Source: Flavobacterium ranwuense (GTDB lineage: Bacteria > Bacteroidota > Bacteroidia > Flavobacteriales > Flavobacteriaceae). From it: a stretch of DNA of 64,000 nucleotides. The translations under genes were made by a program, and so were the position numbers. The notes under the pieces were generated by a model. That model was given only the letters and a program-made list of their open reading frames with translations, had not been told where the DNA came from and made no database searches. Below, piece after piece: positions 54,436 to 62,044 of the stretch (the first letter of the stretch is position 1; each line of letters begins with the position of its first letter). The stretch is from the NCBI RefSeq assembly GCF_004349315.1, contig NZ_SMLH01000003.1:310001-374000 (forward strand). Direction: 5' to 3'.

Positions 54436-55512
54436 ATGTTAGATAGACTTCAAATAGTAAAACAACGTTTCGATGAGATCTCGGATTTAATCATTCAACC
54501 GGATGTGATCTCGGATCAGAAGCGTTATGTGCAATTGAATCAAGAGTACAAAAGTTTAAAAGCTTTGGCCGAAAAGCGCGATGAATACGTGCTTTTGATG
54601 GCAAATATTGAAGAAGCAAACGAAATAATAGCCGATAACAGTGATGCAGATATGACCGAAATGGCCAAAATGCAACTCGATGAGGCCAAAGAAAGATTAC
54701 CGGAATTAGAGGATGAAATCAAATTTATGTTGATTCCTAAAGATCCCGAAGATGCCAAAAATGTCATGGTGGAGATTCGCGCCGGAACGGGTGGGGATGA
54801 AGCGAGTATTTTTGCAGGGGATTTATTCCGTATGTATACGAAATATTGTGAGAACCGTGGTTGGAGAACTTCGGTTGTGGATATGAATGAAGGAACTTCT
54901 GGAGGTTTCAAAGAGGTGATTTTTGAAGTTACCGGTGAAGATGTTTACGGAACCTTGAAGTTTGAAGCGGGTGTTCACCGTGTGCAACGTGTACCGCAAA
55001 CAGAAACGCAAGGACGTGTTCACACCTCCGCAGCGACTGTTATGGTATTGCCGGAAGCAGAAGAATTTGATGTGCAGATTGATATGAATGATGTACGTGT
55101 GGATTTTTTCTGTTCGTCAGGACCAGGTGGACAATCGGTAAATACAACCAAATCAGCGGTTCGTTTGACGCACATTCCAACAGGATTAGTAGCGCAATGT
55201 CAGGATCAAAAATCACAACATAAAAATAAAGATAAGGCATTTGGCGTTTTGCGTTCCCGTTTATACGAACAGGAATTAGCCAAAAAACAAGCCGAGGATG
55301 CTACCAAACGTACTTCTCAGGTAAGTTCTGGTGACCGTTCTGCAAAAATCCGTACCTACAATTACGCACAAGGTCGTGTAACGGATCACCGTGTAGGTTT
55401 GACGTTATATGATTTAGGAAATATCATGAATGGTGACATCCAGAAAATTGTTGACGAGCTAGCGTTAGTCAACAACATGGAAAAATTGAAAGAAGCCAGC
55501 GAAGTTTTTTAA
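54436..55512 (+). CDS. prfA: Peptide chain release factor 1
   Basis: This 358-residue protein releases nascent chains at UAA and UAG. The GGQ motif is at about residue 231 ([14 protein letters not shown]), and the codon-recognition tripeptide is PQT in [10 protein letters not shown], the PxT form of RF1. RF2 would have SPF. The N-terminal coiled coil (about 1-110) is typical. It has its own promoter and terminator. Confidence 0.96.
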   Translation: MLDRLQIVKQRFDEISDLIIQPDVISDQKRYVQLNQEYKSLKALAEKRDEYVLLMANIEEANEIIADNSDADMTEMAKMQLDEAKERLPELEDEIKFMLIPKDPEDAKNVMVEIRAGTGGDEASIFAGDLFRMYTKYCENRGWRTSVVDMNEGTSGGFKEVIFEVTGEDVYGTLKFEAGVHRVQRVPQTETQGRVHTSAATVMVLPEAEEFDVQIDMNDVRVDFFCSSGPGGQSVNTTKSAVRLTHIPTGLVAQCQDQKSQHKNKDKAFGVLRSRLYEQELAKKQAEDATKRTSQVSSGDRSAKIRTYNYAQGRVTDHRVGLTLYDLGNIMNGDIQKIVDELALVNNMEKLKEASEVF

Positions 55513-55516
55513 ATAA

Positions 55517-55544
55517 AAAAAAGTGAAATGAATTTCACTTTTTT
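55517..55544 (+). terminator. Terminator of prfA
   Basis: A 12-bp stem AAAAAAGTGAAA / TTTCACTTTTTT with loop TGAA, starting 4 bases after the stop. Confidence 0.92.
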
Positions 55545-55620
55545 GTGTTCCTCGGAGCCTTAAAAGGGAAATGTCTTTTTATAATAATAAGCTATTGAAG
55601 CCTGTATTTAGTTTTAAAAA

Positions 55621-55890
55621 CTATTTATAGGCTTCAACAATTCTATACATCACTATATCATTTGTAGCCATCAATTTTATAGTTTTTAATGCTTTGGCTT
55701 CAGAAAGCGTATAACCACTTGCATAACCAGTTGGGGTGTTTACTTCCCAGAAATATACCGTTTTATCAGTTGTTTTGCTAATTGCAATTTTTTGTTGTTT
55801 TGAAATTGGATTTTGATCAATTTTTTCTTTTGCGTTTGCAAACAAAATTGTTGTTGCAAGTAAAGATGCTGATAAGATAAAGTTTTTCAT
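55621..55890 (-). CDS. Small secreted protein of unknown function, 89 residues
   Basis: I do not recognise a family. There is a signal peptide (about 1-20: LSASLLATTILFANA), a lysine-rich linker and a short aromatic-containing domain (TVYFWEVNTPTGYASGYTLSEAKALKTIKLM). It should be periplasmic or secreted. It is transcribed opposite to prfA and pyrF and stands alone. The unusually clear signal peptide supports a real gene. Confidence 0.65.
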   Translation of the reverse strand: MKNFILSASLLATTILFANAKEKIDQNPISKQQKIAISKTTDKTVYFWEVNTPTGYASGYTLSEAKALKTIKLMATNDIVMYRIVEAYK

Positions 55891-56149
55891 GTTTTTTTGT
55901 TTTTACATTGTTAGATTATTACTGTAAAGATAACATACTTTTGGATTTTGTTTATTATATAAATTTATTTTTCTTACATAATTGAATCTTATTGGTTTGA
56001 AAATCAATTTCTTTAGGTTTAAAAAGAATGCTTTAGTTTTGTCCCGTTAATCTATTCCGATACTGATCTAAAAAGGGAAAAACAATAAAACATAGTGTAT
56101 TCATTGGTTTTTAAGTTATAAAACGGACAATGCTTTTGGGTTTTTTTCA

Positions 56150-56157
56150 TAAATTTG
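56150..56157 (+). promoter_or_regulatory. -7 promoter element TAAATTTG for pyrF
   Basis: A perfect TAnnTTTG match 19 bases before the ATG at 56176. Confidence 0.5.
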
Positions 56158-56175
56158 CAGCTCACAATTTAAACA

Positions 56176-57012
56176 ATGACTACACAACAACTTATTGACC
56201 AAATCAAAATCAAGAAATCATTCCTAGCTGTAGGACTCGATGTTGATTTGAATAAAATACCGCAACATTTATTAGAACTGGAAGATCCTATTTTTGAGTT
56301 TAATAAAGCGATAATTGATGCGACCCATGATTTAGCAGTAGCTTACAAACCCAATACGGCTTTTTATGAAGCCTACGGAATAAAAGGTTGGATGTCTTTG
56401 CAAAAAACAATTAATTATATCAATGAAAATTATCCGGATATTTTCACGATTGCGGATGCAAAACGTGGTGATATTGGAAACACGTCCTCGATGTATGCCA
56501 AAGCTTTTCTCGAAGATTTAAATTTCGACAGCGTTACTGTTGCTCCTTATATGGGAAAAGATTCGGTAGAGCCGTTTTTAGCTTTCGAAAATAAACATAC
56601 CATAATGTTGGCTTTGACTTCCAATGAAGGCGCATTCGATTTTCAGACTTTAAACGTTGATGGAAAAGAATTGTACAAACACGTATTAGAAACTTCTAAA
56701 ACGTGGAAAAACAGTAAAAACCTGATGTATGTTGTAGGTGCTACCAAAGCGGAATATTTTACCGAAATCCGTAAAATTGTTCCTGACAGTTTCTTGCTTG
56801 TTCCCGGAGTGGGCGCACAAGGCGGAAGTTTAGCCGAAGTTTGCAAATACGGTATGAATGCCAATGTAGGCTTGCTGATTAATTCTTCCAGAGCGATTAT
56901 TTATGCTTCAAACGGAACTGATTTTGTTGAAAAAGCAAGAGAAGAAGCGTTGAAGATGCAACAGGAAATGGAAGAAATTATTAGTTTAAGGTTTAAAGTG
57001 GAAGAATTTTAA
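56176..57012 (+). CDS. pyrF: Orotidine 5'-phosphate decarboxylase (type 2)
   Basis: This 278-residue enzyme carries out the last step of UMP synthesis. The catalytic D94-A-K96-R-G-D99 pattern ([14 protein letters not shown]) is intact, [13 protein letters not shown] gives the first phosphate-site strand, and [10 protein letters not shown] the phosphate loop. The length and motif order are of the longer, type 2 family (about 270 residues). Confidence 0.95.
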   Translation: MTTQQLIDQIKIKKSFLAVGLDVDLNKIPQHLLELEDPIFEFNKAIIDATHDLAVAYKPNTAFYEAYGIKGWMSLQKTINYINENYPDIFTIADAKRGDIGNTSSMYAKAFLEDLNFDSVTVAPYMGKDSVEPFLAFENKHTIMLALTSNEGAFDFQTLNVDGKELYKHVLETSKTWKNSKNLMYVVGATKAEYFTEIRKIVPDSFLLVPGVGAQGGSLAEVCKYGMNANVGLLINSSRAIIYASNGTDFVEKAREEALKMQQEMEEIISLRFKVEEF

Positions 57013-57029
57013 ACAGGGACTTTTTCTTA

Positions 57030-57141
57030 AACCATTAAGAAATTAAGTTTCATTAAGCTTGCGTTTAGATTTGAGTAGAAAACTTTGTGGGCTTCGAGGT
57101 TAAACTTTAAAATCTTAACTTTTCTTAATTTCTTAATGGTT
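57030..57141. repeat. 18-bp perfect inverted repeat after pyrF
   Basis: AACCATTAAGAAATTAAG (57030-57047) is the exact complement of 57124-57141. The 76-base loop contains further TTAAG words. It fills the 179-base gap between pyrF and the metal-receptor-like gene. Confidence 0.8.
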
Positions 57142-57191
57142 AAAAAGCTGTCAATTTATGCTTTAATAATGTCAACTTTTAAACTTTAAAC

Positions 57192-57992
57192 TTGAAACAA
57201 AAAAAATTAATCGATCAACTCGGGATTTCCCATTCATTTGAAACTTCTCCCAAACGCATTATTTCACTGGTTCCTTCACAAACGGAATTACTGTATGATC
57301 TAGGTTTGGAAGCCAGCATTGTTGGAATTACCAAATTCTGTGTGCATCCATATCATTTTAAATCAACGAAGAAAATCGTTGGCGGTACCAAAAAAGTGCA
57401 TTTTGAGAAAATCAGATTGTTACAACCTGATATCATCATTTGTAATAAAGAAGAAAATACACAAGAAATCGTAGAAGAATTGCGTAAAATTTGTCCGGTT
57501 TGGGTGACGAATATCATCACGATTGAAGACAATTTTCAAATGATTACCGATTTTGGTCAGCTCTTCAATTGCAGGACCGAAGCCCAGAAATGGAACGACA
57601 AATTGGCTTTTGCCTTGAGCGATTTTAAATACTTCATCAAAGATATACCCGTTAAAAAAGTCGCGTATTTCATTTGGAAAAATCCTTTTATGGTCGCTGG
57701 TTCGGATAATTTCATCAATGAATTACTAAAGCTGAACCATTTTCAGAATATTTATGATACCAAAGGACGCTATCCGGAAATTGAACTTAAAAAAATGCGC
57801 TTGGAAGGCGATCCTGATTTGGTTTTCCTTTCTTCTGAGCCGTATCCTTTCAAAGAGGAAGATGCTTTTGAAATAGGAAGACACACGCATCATGCCAAAA
57901 CGGTGTTTGTAGATGGCGAAATGTTTTCTTGGTATGGAAGCAGGCTGCTAAAAGCGTTTGACTATTTTAAAAAAATGCATCAAAAATTATAA
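57192..57992 (+). CDS. BtuF-like helical-backbone metal-receptor family protein, cytoplasmic
   Basis: This 266-residue protein begins with TTG at 57192 and has the two-lobe class III substrate-binding fold: IISLVPSQTELLYDLGLEASIVGIT (about 23-48) and LLQPDIIICNKEENTQEIV (about 75-95). Cobalamin or ferrisiderophore binding proteins of ABC importers have this fold. Unusually, no signal peptide or lipobox is seen, and no permease or ATPase gene is nearby, so its role may be intracellular. Residues 40-60 contain Cys-Val-His that could bind metal. Its 3' end overlaps the convergent small gene by 6 bases. Confidence 0.75.
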   Translation: MKQKKLIDQLGISHSFETSPKRIISLVPSQTELLYDLGLEASIVGITKFCVHPYHFKSTKKIVGGTKKVHFEKIRLLQPDIIICNKEENTQEIVEELRKICPVWVTNIITIEDNFQMITDFGQLFNCRTEAQKWNDKLAFALSDFKYFIKDIPVKKVAYFIWKNPFMVAGSDNFINELLKLNHFQNIYDTKGRYPEIELKKMRLEGDPDLVFLSSEPYPFKEEDAFEIGRHTHHAKTVFVDGEMFSWYGSRLLKAFDYFKKMHQKL

Positions 57993-58136
57993 TTCACATT
58001 CCTCTAAAATTAATTCTTCTGTTGTCACGGTAGACTTTACAGTAGCCTTTTCGATGTTTAAATTTAGTTCTGAGAACATTTGGTATTCTCTTTTAAGTTT
58101 TTCTATTTCACTTTTCTCTTTCAATAATCCTTTCAT
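57987..58136 (-). CDS. Small 49-residue protein
   Basis: A frame of 49 codons starts at ATG 58136 and ends at 57987. The product begins MKGLLKEKSEIEKLKREYQ and has an acidic C-terminus (EELILEECEL). The first 35 residues are likely a helix. A perfect -7 promoter element (TAAATTTG on the minus strand, 58153-58160) lies 17 bases before the ATG. Its tail overlaps the convergent gene by only 6 bases, so it is not a shadow of a longer gene. I do not know its function; it resembles, uncertainly, the N-terminus of small flavobacterial proteins with a charged K/E-rich start. Confidence 0.65.
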   Translation of the reverse strand: MKGLLKEKSEIEKLKREYQMFSELNLNIEKATVKSTVTTEELILEECEL

Positions 58137-58152
58137 GGGTGTAATTTTTTTG

Positions 58153-58160
58153 CAAATTTA
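58153..58160 (-). promoter_or_regulatory. -7 promoter element TAAATTTG for the 49-residue gene
   Basis: A perfect TAnnTTTG match on the minus strand; predicted leader about 10 bases. With the plus-strand promoter at 58201-58230 it forms a compact divergent promoter pair. Confidence 0.5.
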
Positions 58161-58200
58161 CGTTTTACAATTGTTAAATTAGCCTTATTTTTTGTTAAGA

Positions 58201-58230
58201 TTGGGATTTAAAATTAAAGTCATATTTTTG
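58201..58230 (+). promoter_or_regulatory. Bacteroidota promoter (TTG-N19-TATTTTTG) for the hydrolase gene
   Basis: TTG at 58201-58203 and TATTTTTG at 58223-58230 with 19 bases between. A start codon inside or before this promoter is unlikely, so the GTG at 58243 is preferred over the TTG at 58192. Confidence 0.6.
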
Positions 58231-58242
58231 CAAAAAAAACAA

Positions 58243-59028
58243 GTGATCAATTATACCATTTACGAAAATAAAAACAGCAATCAGTGGGTTACTTTTGTTC
58301 ATGGTGCTGGTGGAAGTTCGTCTATCTGGTTCAAACAAATACGTGATTTTAAAAAACAGTATAATGTATTGTTGTTAGATTTGCGGGGTCACGGGGAATC
58401 AAAACCCACTTTAAAAACGGCTTTCAAACAGAAATATACTTTTTCGGCTTTGGCCAATGATATTCTGGAAGTCTTAGATTTTCTAAAAATTAAAAAATCA
58501 CATTTTGTTGGTATTTCATTGGGTACCATACTCATCAGACAATTGGCTGAAATGTATCCGGAACGCGTGCAAAGCATGATTCTTGGGGGTGCTATCCTGA
58601 AAATGAATTTCCGTTCTCAAGTATTGATGCGATTGGGAAATATGTTTAAATATGTATTGCCTTATTTGGTTTTATATAAGTTTTTTGCTTTTGTCATCAT
58701 GCCTAAAAAAAGTCACAAACAATCCCGTGTGCTTTTTATCAATGAGGCCAAGAAATTATACCAAAAAGAGTTTGTCAAATGGTTTAAACTAACTGCCGAA
58801 ATAAACCCGGTTCTTAAGTGGTTCCGTCAGGTCGAATTGAATATTCCTACGCTTTATGTTATGGGTGAAGAGGATTATATGTTTTTGCCATCAGTTAGGA
58901 AAGTTGTCGAAAATCATTATAAATCGTCAAAACTCTTTGTAATAGAAAAATGTGGACATGTAGTAAATGTGGAGCAACCTAATGCTTTTAACGATGCGGT
59001 TCTTTCTTTTATAAATACGGCTAAATAA
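58243..59028 (+). CDS. Alpha/beta hydrolase
   Basis: This protein of about 261 residues starts with GTG at 58243 and has the alpha/beta-hydrolase fold. WVTFVHGAGGSSSIWF contains the HGxGG oxyanion-hole loop, LLLDLRGHGESKP the following strand, FVGISLGTILIRQLAE the nucleophile elbow (G-I-S-L-G, Ser about residue 91), and the catalytic His appears in KCGHVVNVEQP. The substrate is unknown; the family includes esterases and haloperoxidase-like enzymes. The GTG start follows a perfect promoter by only 13 bases. Confidence 0.85.
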   Translation: MINYTIYENKNSNQWVTFVHGAGGSSSIWFKQIRDFKKQYNVLLLDLRGHGESKPTLKTAFKQKYTFSALANDILEVLDFLKIKKSHFVGISLGTILIRQLAEMYPERVQSMILGGAILKMNFRSQVLMRLGNMFKYVLPYLVLYKFFAFVIMPKKSHKQSRVLFINEAKKLYQKEFVKWFKLTAEINPVLKWFRQVELNIPTLYVMGEEDYMFLPSVRKVVENHYKSSKLFVIEKCGHVVNVEQPNAFNDAVLSFINTAK

Positions 59029-59033
59029 AAAAA

Positions 59034-59056
59034 TGCCTGCATTATAAATGCAGGCA
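59034..59056 (+). terminator. Terminator of the hydrolase gene
   Basis: TGCCTGCATT / AATGCAGGCA (59034-59043 and 59047-59056) followed by a T-rich tail. No other feature was found in 59057-59348. Confidence 0.85.
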
Positions 59057-59348
59057 ATTCTTTAACTAACCAAAACCAAAATAATAAATAACCAGTTTAT
59101 TACTATGCAAAGATCACACATAAGGAGGTGTTTTGCTGTTAAGATTTTGTTATTACTTTGTTGTACATAAGTTAAGTTTCTTTAACTTTAATTCTTTAGT
59201 ATTTATTTAAGGATTTTGATGCCGTCTGATACTATGGTATAGATCGAGATTAGGACCATCTTTGATATTCATAATGATTTTGCTGCTAAGCGTTTAGGAG
59301 TTGAGGTTGATTAGTTAGAAAGATAAAAACACTTTGAATTTAAATAAA

Positions 59349-60005
59349 ATGAATATTCTCGAATTGGAATTGTTGACAGATACTCTCGATGAAATGGAAT
59401 TGTTTTATAACAACGTCATCGGGTTAAAAACTATTTCGAAAAACAAATCGACTATTTCATTTGCCGCAGGTTCCACAAAACTAACTTTTCGGTCTTCCAA
59501 TAATTTAAAACCGGTATATCATTTTGCTTTTGACATACCCAATAATAAATTATTAGAAGCCTTTGCCTGGATAGAAAAGAAGACAGAAATTTTGGAGGTA
59601 ATTCCGCCTGATAAAATCGCCGATTTTTATAATTGGAATGCCAAGTCTTTTTATTTCTATGACAATAATGGAAATATTTTGGAATTCATCGCCCGTTTCA
59701 GTTTGGATAATGCTTCTGAGAAACCATTTGATGGTTCATCAATTATTTCCGTTAGCGAGATAGGTTTTGTCACTAAAAATGTTTCCCAACTAAGTGATGA
59801 AATGTTTAATAAATACGGTCTTTCTGTATTTTCAAAACAACCCAAACTCAATAAATTCATTGTTTTAGGCACCGATACGGGGCTTTTTATCCTTGTGGAA
59901 GAAAATCGAGATTGGTATCCAACGCATAAAAAATCAAAATCATTCTATACCAAAGTAGTATTTGATAGTGATGGAATAACTAAAGAAATTGAAGTTTCAG
60001 GTTAA
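59349..60005 (+). CDS. VOC-family (glyoxalase/ring-cleavage dioxygenase-like) protein
   Basis: This protein of about 218 residues has two glyoxalase-like modules. The first (about 1-115) has LELELLTDTLDEMELFYNNVIGLKTI and ends with FYFYDNNGNILEFIAR, where E supplies the metal ligand. The second (about 125-218) is less complete (IISVSEIGFVTKNVSQLS). An earlier TTG at 59334 is possible, but ATG 59349 is the better start. Metal-binding suggests an isomerase or dioxygenase activity of unknown substrate. No operon neighbours. Confidence 0.75.
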   Translation: MNILELELLTDTLDEMELFYNNVIGLKTISKNKSTISFAAGSTKLTFRSSNNLKPVYHFAFDIPNNKLLEAFAWIEKKTEILEVIPPDKIADFYNWNAKSFYFYDNNGNILEFIARFSLDNASEKPFDGSSIISVSEIGFVTKNVSQLSDEMFNKYGLSVFSKQPKLNKFIVLGTDTGLFILVEENRDWYPTHKKSKSFYTKVVFDSDGITKEIEVSG

Positions 60006-60018
60006 AAAAGTAATCAAA

Positions 60019-60043
60019 AAATGCTCGCCAAAAGTGAGCATTT
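60019..60043 (+). terminator. Terminator of the VOC gene
   Basis: AAATGCTCGC / GTGAGCATTT (60019-60028 and 60034-60043, one G-T pair) with loop CAAAA, 13 bases after the stop; the T-run is short. Confidence 0.75.
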
Positions 60044-60084
60044 ATATATAATAGAGAATATTCTTTAATTCTGTGGGGTTTTGG

Positions 60085-60118
60085 CTCCCTCTCCTTTGGA
60101 GAGGGTTGGGGAGAGGAT
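60085..60118. repeat. Short GC-rich hairpin repeat before the purU stop
   Basis: CCCTCTCC (60087-60094) pairs with GGAGAGGG (60098-60105), loop TTT, followed by TTGGGGAGAGG. The run CTCTCC...GGAGAG is much GC-richer than the surroundings. The repeated GAGAGG unit suggests a dispersed simple-type repeat and not a classical terminator. Confidence 0.55.
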
Positions 60119-60119
60119 T

Positions 60120-60974
60120 TTAAGAAAACACAACTGTTTTATTGCTGAAAACCATTGTTTTTCGTTCCGAATGCAGTTTTATGGCTCTTGCCAAAACGAT
60201 ACGTTCCAGATCTCGTCCTTTCATGATAAAATCCTCAATGGAATTAATATGTGAAACACGGGTAATGTCCTGCTCAATAATTGGACCTTCGTCCAGCTCT
60301 TGCGTAACATAATGACTGGTGGCACCAATGATTTTCACGCCTCTTTTGAAAGCAGAATGATACGGTTTTGCTCCCGGGAAAGCCGGTAAAAAGGAATGAT
60401 GAATGTTGATTATTTTATTTTCATACAACGCAATCAAATTTGGTGTGATGATTTGCATGTAGCGTGCCAGTACAATAAAGTCAATTCCGTATTTTTTAAG
60501 CAATTCAATTTGCTGTTGTTCCCCTTCTGCTTTGTTTTCTTTGGTAAAAGGAATACAGTGAAAAGGAATATTAAAACGTTCTGCAATAGGTCTTAAATCC
60601 TCGTGATTGCTAACAATCAGCGGAATTTCTACATTCAATTCCCCAGCACTGTAACGACCCAAAATATCAAATAAACAATGGTCGTATTTAGATACAAACA
60701 ATGCCATTTTTGGTTTTTGATTTTTAGTGTAAATCTCCCATGACATATTGAAATCTTGGACAATCGTTTGATGAAAATCATTTTGTATCGATGCTAATGC
60801 TATTTCTTTATTGGTCAATTCACATTCTAAACGCATAAAAAACTCATTCTGTTCTACATCAACATGTTGGTCAATATAAACAATATTGCCTTCTATTTTT
60901 AATATAAAATTGGTCACTGCGGCAATGATTCCTTTTTGGTCTTCACAATGAATGAGTATGGTTATTTTCTGCAT
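60120..60974 (-). CDS. purU: Formyltetrahydrofolate deformylase
   Basis: This 284-residue enzyme releases formate from 10-formyl-THF for purine synthesis. An N-terminal ACT domain (about 1-80, ILIHCEDQKGIIAAVTNFIL) is followed by a formyl-transferase-like domain. The catalytic Asn-His region appears as IINIHHSFLPAFPGAKPYHSAF and the aspartate as TQELDEGPIIEQD, as in PurU. Length and order match the family. Confidence 0.95.
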   Translation of the reverse strand: MQKITILIHCEDQKGIIAAVTNFILKIEGNIVYIDQHVDVEQNEFFMRLECELTNKEIALASIQNDFHQTIVQDFNMSWEIYTKNQKPKMALFVSKYDHCLFDILGRYSAGELNVEIPLIVSNHEDLRPIAERFNIPFHCIPFTKENKAEGEQQQIELLKKYGIDFIVLARYMQIITPNLIALYENKIINIHHSFLPAFPGAKPYHSAFKRGVKIIGATSHYVTQELDEGPIIEQDITRVSHINSIEDFIMKGRDLERIVLARAIKLHSERKTMVFSNKTVVFS

Positions 60975-61059
60975 TTCTAATGGTTTACATATTTCAATAG
61001 ATCTTTTTTGATAAAATCCGGGGTTATTAATGCCGCTATTTTAGCCGCCGAATTTCAAG

Positions 61060-61767
61060 TTATCTTTTGTCCTGCATCGCAAAAACCTTTTGCAATAAAA
61101 CAGAAGTTCTGGCACTCAAATTTGTTCTGATGTTTTTCTCCTCAACCGCAACCATCTTAAAAACGCCATTCAACGCTTGATTGGTTACGTAATCAGTCAA
61201 ATCTGGATTCACTTTATTTACTAAAGGAATACTGTTGTATTTTGTAATAATGTTGGTCCAAACTTTATCTGCACCCACTTTAGTAAACGAATTTTTAATC
61301 ACAGGATTAAATTTTCCGTACAAAGCAGTCGAAGTACTGTTTTGTAAATAATTCGTAGCCGAACTTTCATTTCCCATCAAAATCGATTTGGCATCCATAA
61401 AAGTCATGTTTCTGATGGCGTCAACAAATATTGGAGTCGCTTCCTTAACCGCGTCTTCAGCAGCACGATTCAACACTTTCAACCCTTCGTCAGCCAAAGA
61501 ACTGAGTCCTATTCTTCTTAAACCAGCATCCACTTTTCTCAATTCTTCCGGCAATAAAATTTTTACGGCTTCATTTCTGTAAAAACCATCTACAGCGGTC
61601 AATTTTGTTACCTGTTTCGAAATCCCATTATTTAGCGCTTCCTTCAAGCCTCCTGCAATATCAACACCGCCAATTCCTTGCGTCTGTGGCAATTGATTCA
61701 AAACCTGTTGCATTTCTGCACAACCGGAAAGTGAAACCGCCATCATTACCATTAAATTTTTTTTCAT
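61060..61767 (-). CDS. DUF4197 lipoprotein
   Basis: This 235-residue protein has a lipoprotein signal (hydrophobic core, then SLSGC with Cys16) and a helical DUF4197 domain over the remainder (GGLKEALNNGISKQVTKL at about 40-57, LPEELRKVDAGLRRIGL). Lipidation would tether it to an envelope membrane. DUF4197 has no known function. It is transcribed toward purU on the same strand, 85 bases apart. Confidence 0.85.
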   Translation of the reverse strand: MKKNLMVMMAVSLSGCAEMQQVLNQLPQTQGIGGVDIAGGLKEALNNGISKQVTKLTAVDGFYRNEAVKILLPEELRKVDAGLRRIGLSSLADEGLKVLNRAAEDAVKEATPIFVDAIRNMTFMDAKSILMGNESSATNYLQNSTSTALYGKFNPVIKNSFTKVGADKVWTNIITKYNSIPLVNKVNPDLTDYVTNQALNGVFKMVAVEEKNIRTNLSARTSVLLQKVFAMQDKR

Positions 61768-61881
61768 CGTAAATTACTTTTTTTCTTGATGTGCCATATG
61801 GCTTTTGTAAAAATACTATTTATTCAAAAACAAAGCCAACTATTCTTTAGGAGCACAAACTTTAGTTTATTAATCAACATT

Positions 61882-61944
61882 TGTCCCGCTTTCCGCTATA
61901 TCCTTGCCAAAAAAAGCGAGGGATGCCGCTTTAATCGGGGCTAA
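61882..61944 (+). repeat. Dispersed structured repeat, copy C (short)
   Basis: It starts TGTCCCGCTTTCCGCTATATCC, then a hairpin (CTTGC with GCGAG around a run of As), then GGGATGCCGCTTTAATCGGGGCTAA. The GGATGCCGCTT...ATC.GGGCTA end matches copies A and B; the 5' GTCATTGCGA part is missing. Confidence 0.65.
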
Positions 61945-62044
61945 ATAACAAAATTCTTCCTTATTTATTAACAACCAGAAGCAATATCAAATGATTTTTA
62001 AAATAAAATCGTAAATTGCAGGCTTAAATTATCATATTCATAAA

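Noticed and set aside
54436-55512. PQT tripeptide in RF1, in place of the PAT/PVT I expected
   Set aside because: PxT is the RF1 pattern in general, and Q in the middle position is compatible with it. There is no sign of codon reassignment: UGA, UAA and UAG all serve as stops in this window.
61793-61802. 10-bp palindrome GCCATATGGC upstream of the DUF4197 lipoprotein
   Set aside because: It is too short to be significant alone, and no second copy or promoter match supports it.
61768-62044. Cobalamin riboswitch upstream of icmF
   Set aside because: The B12-box words were not found; the interval is occupied by repeat copy C and AT-rich sequence.
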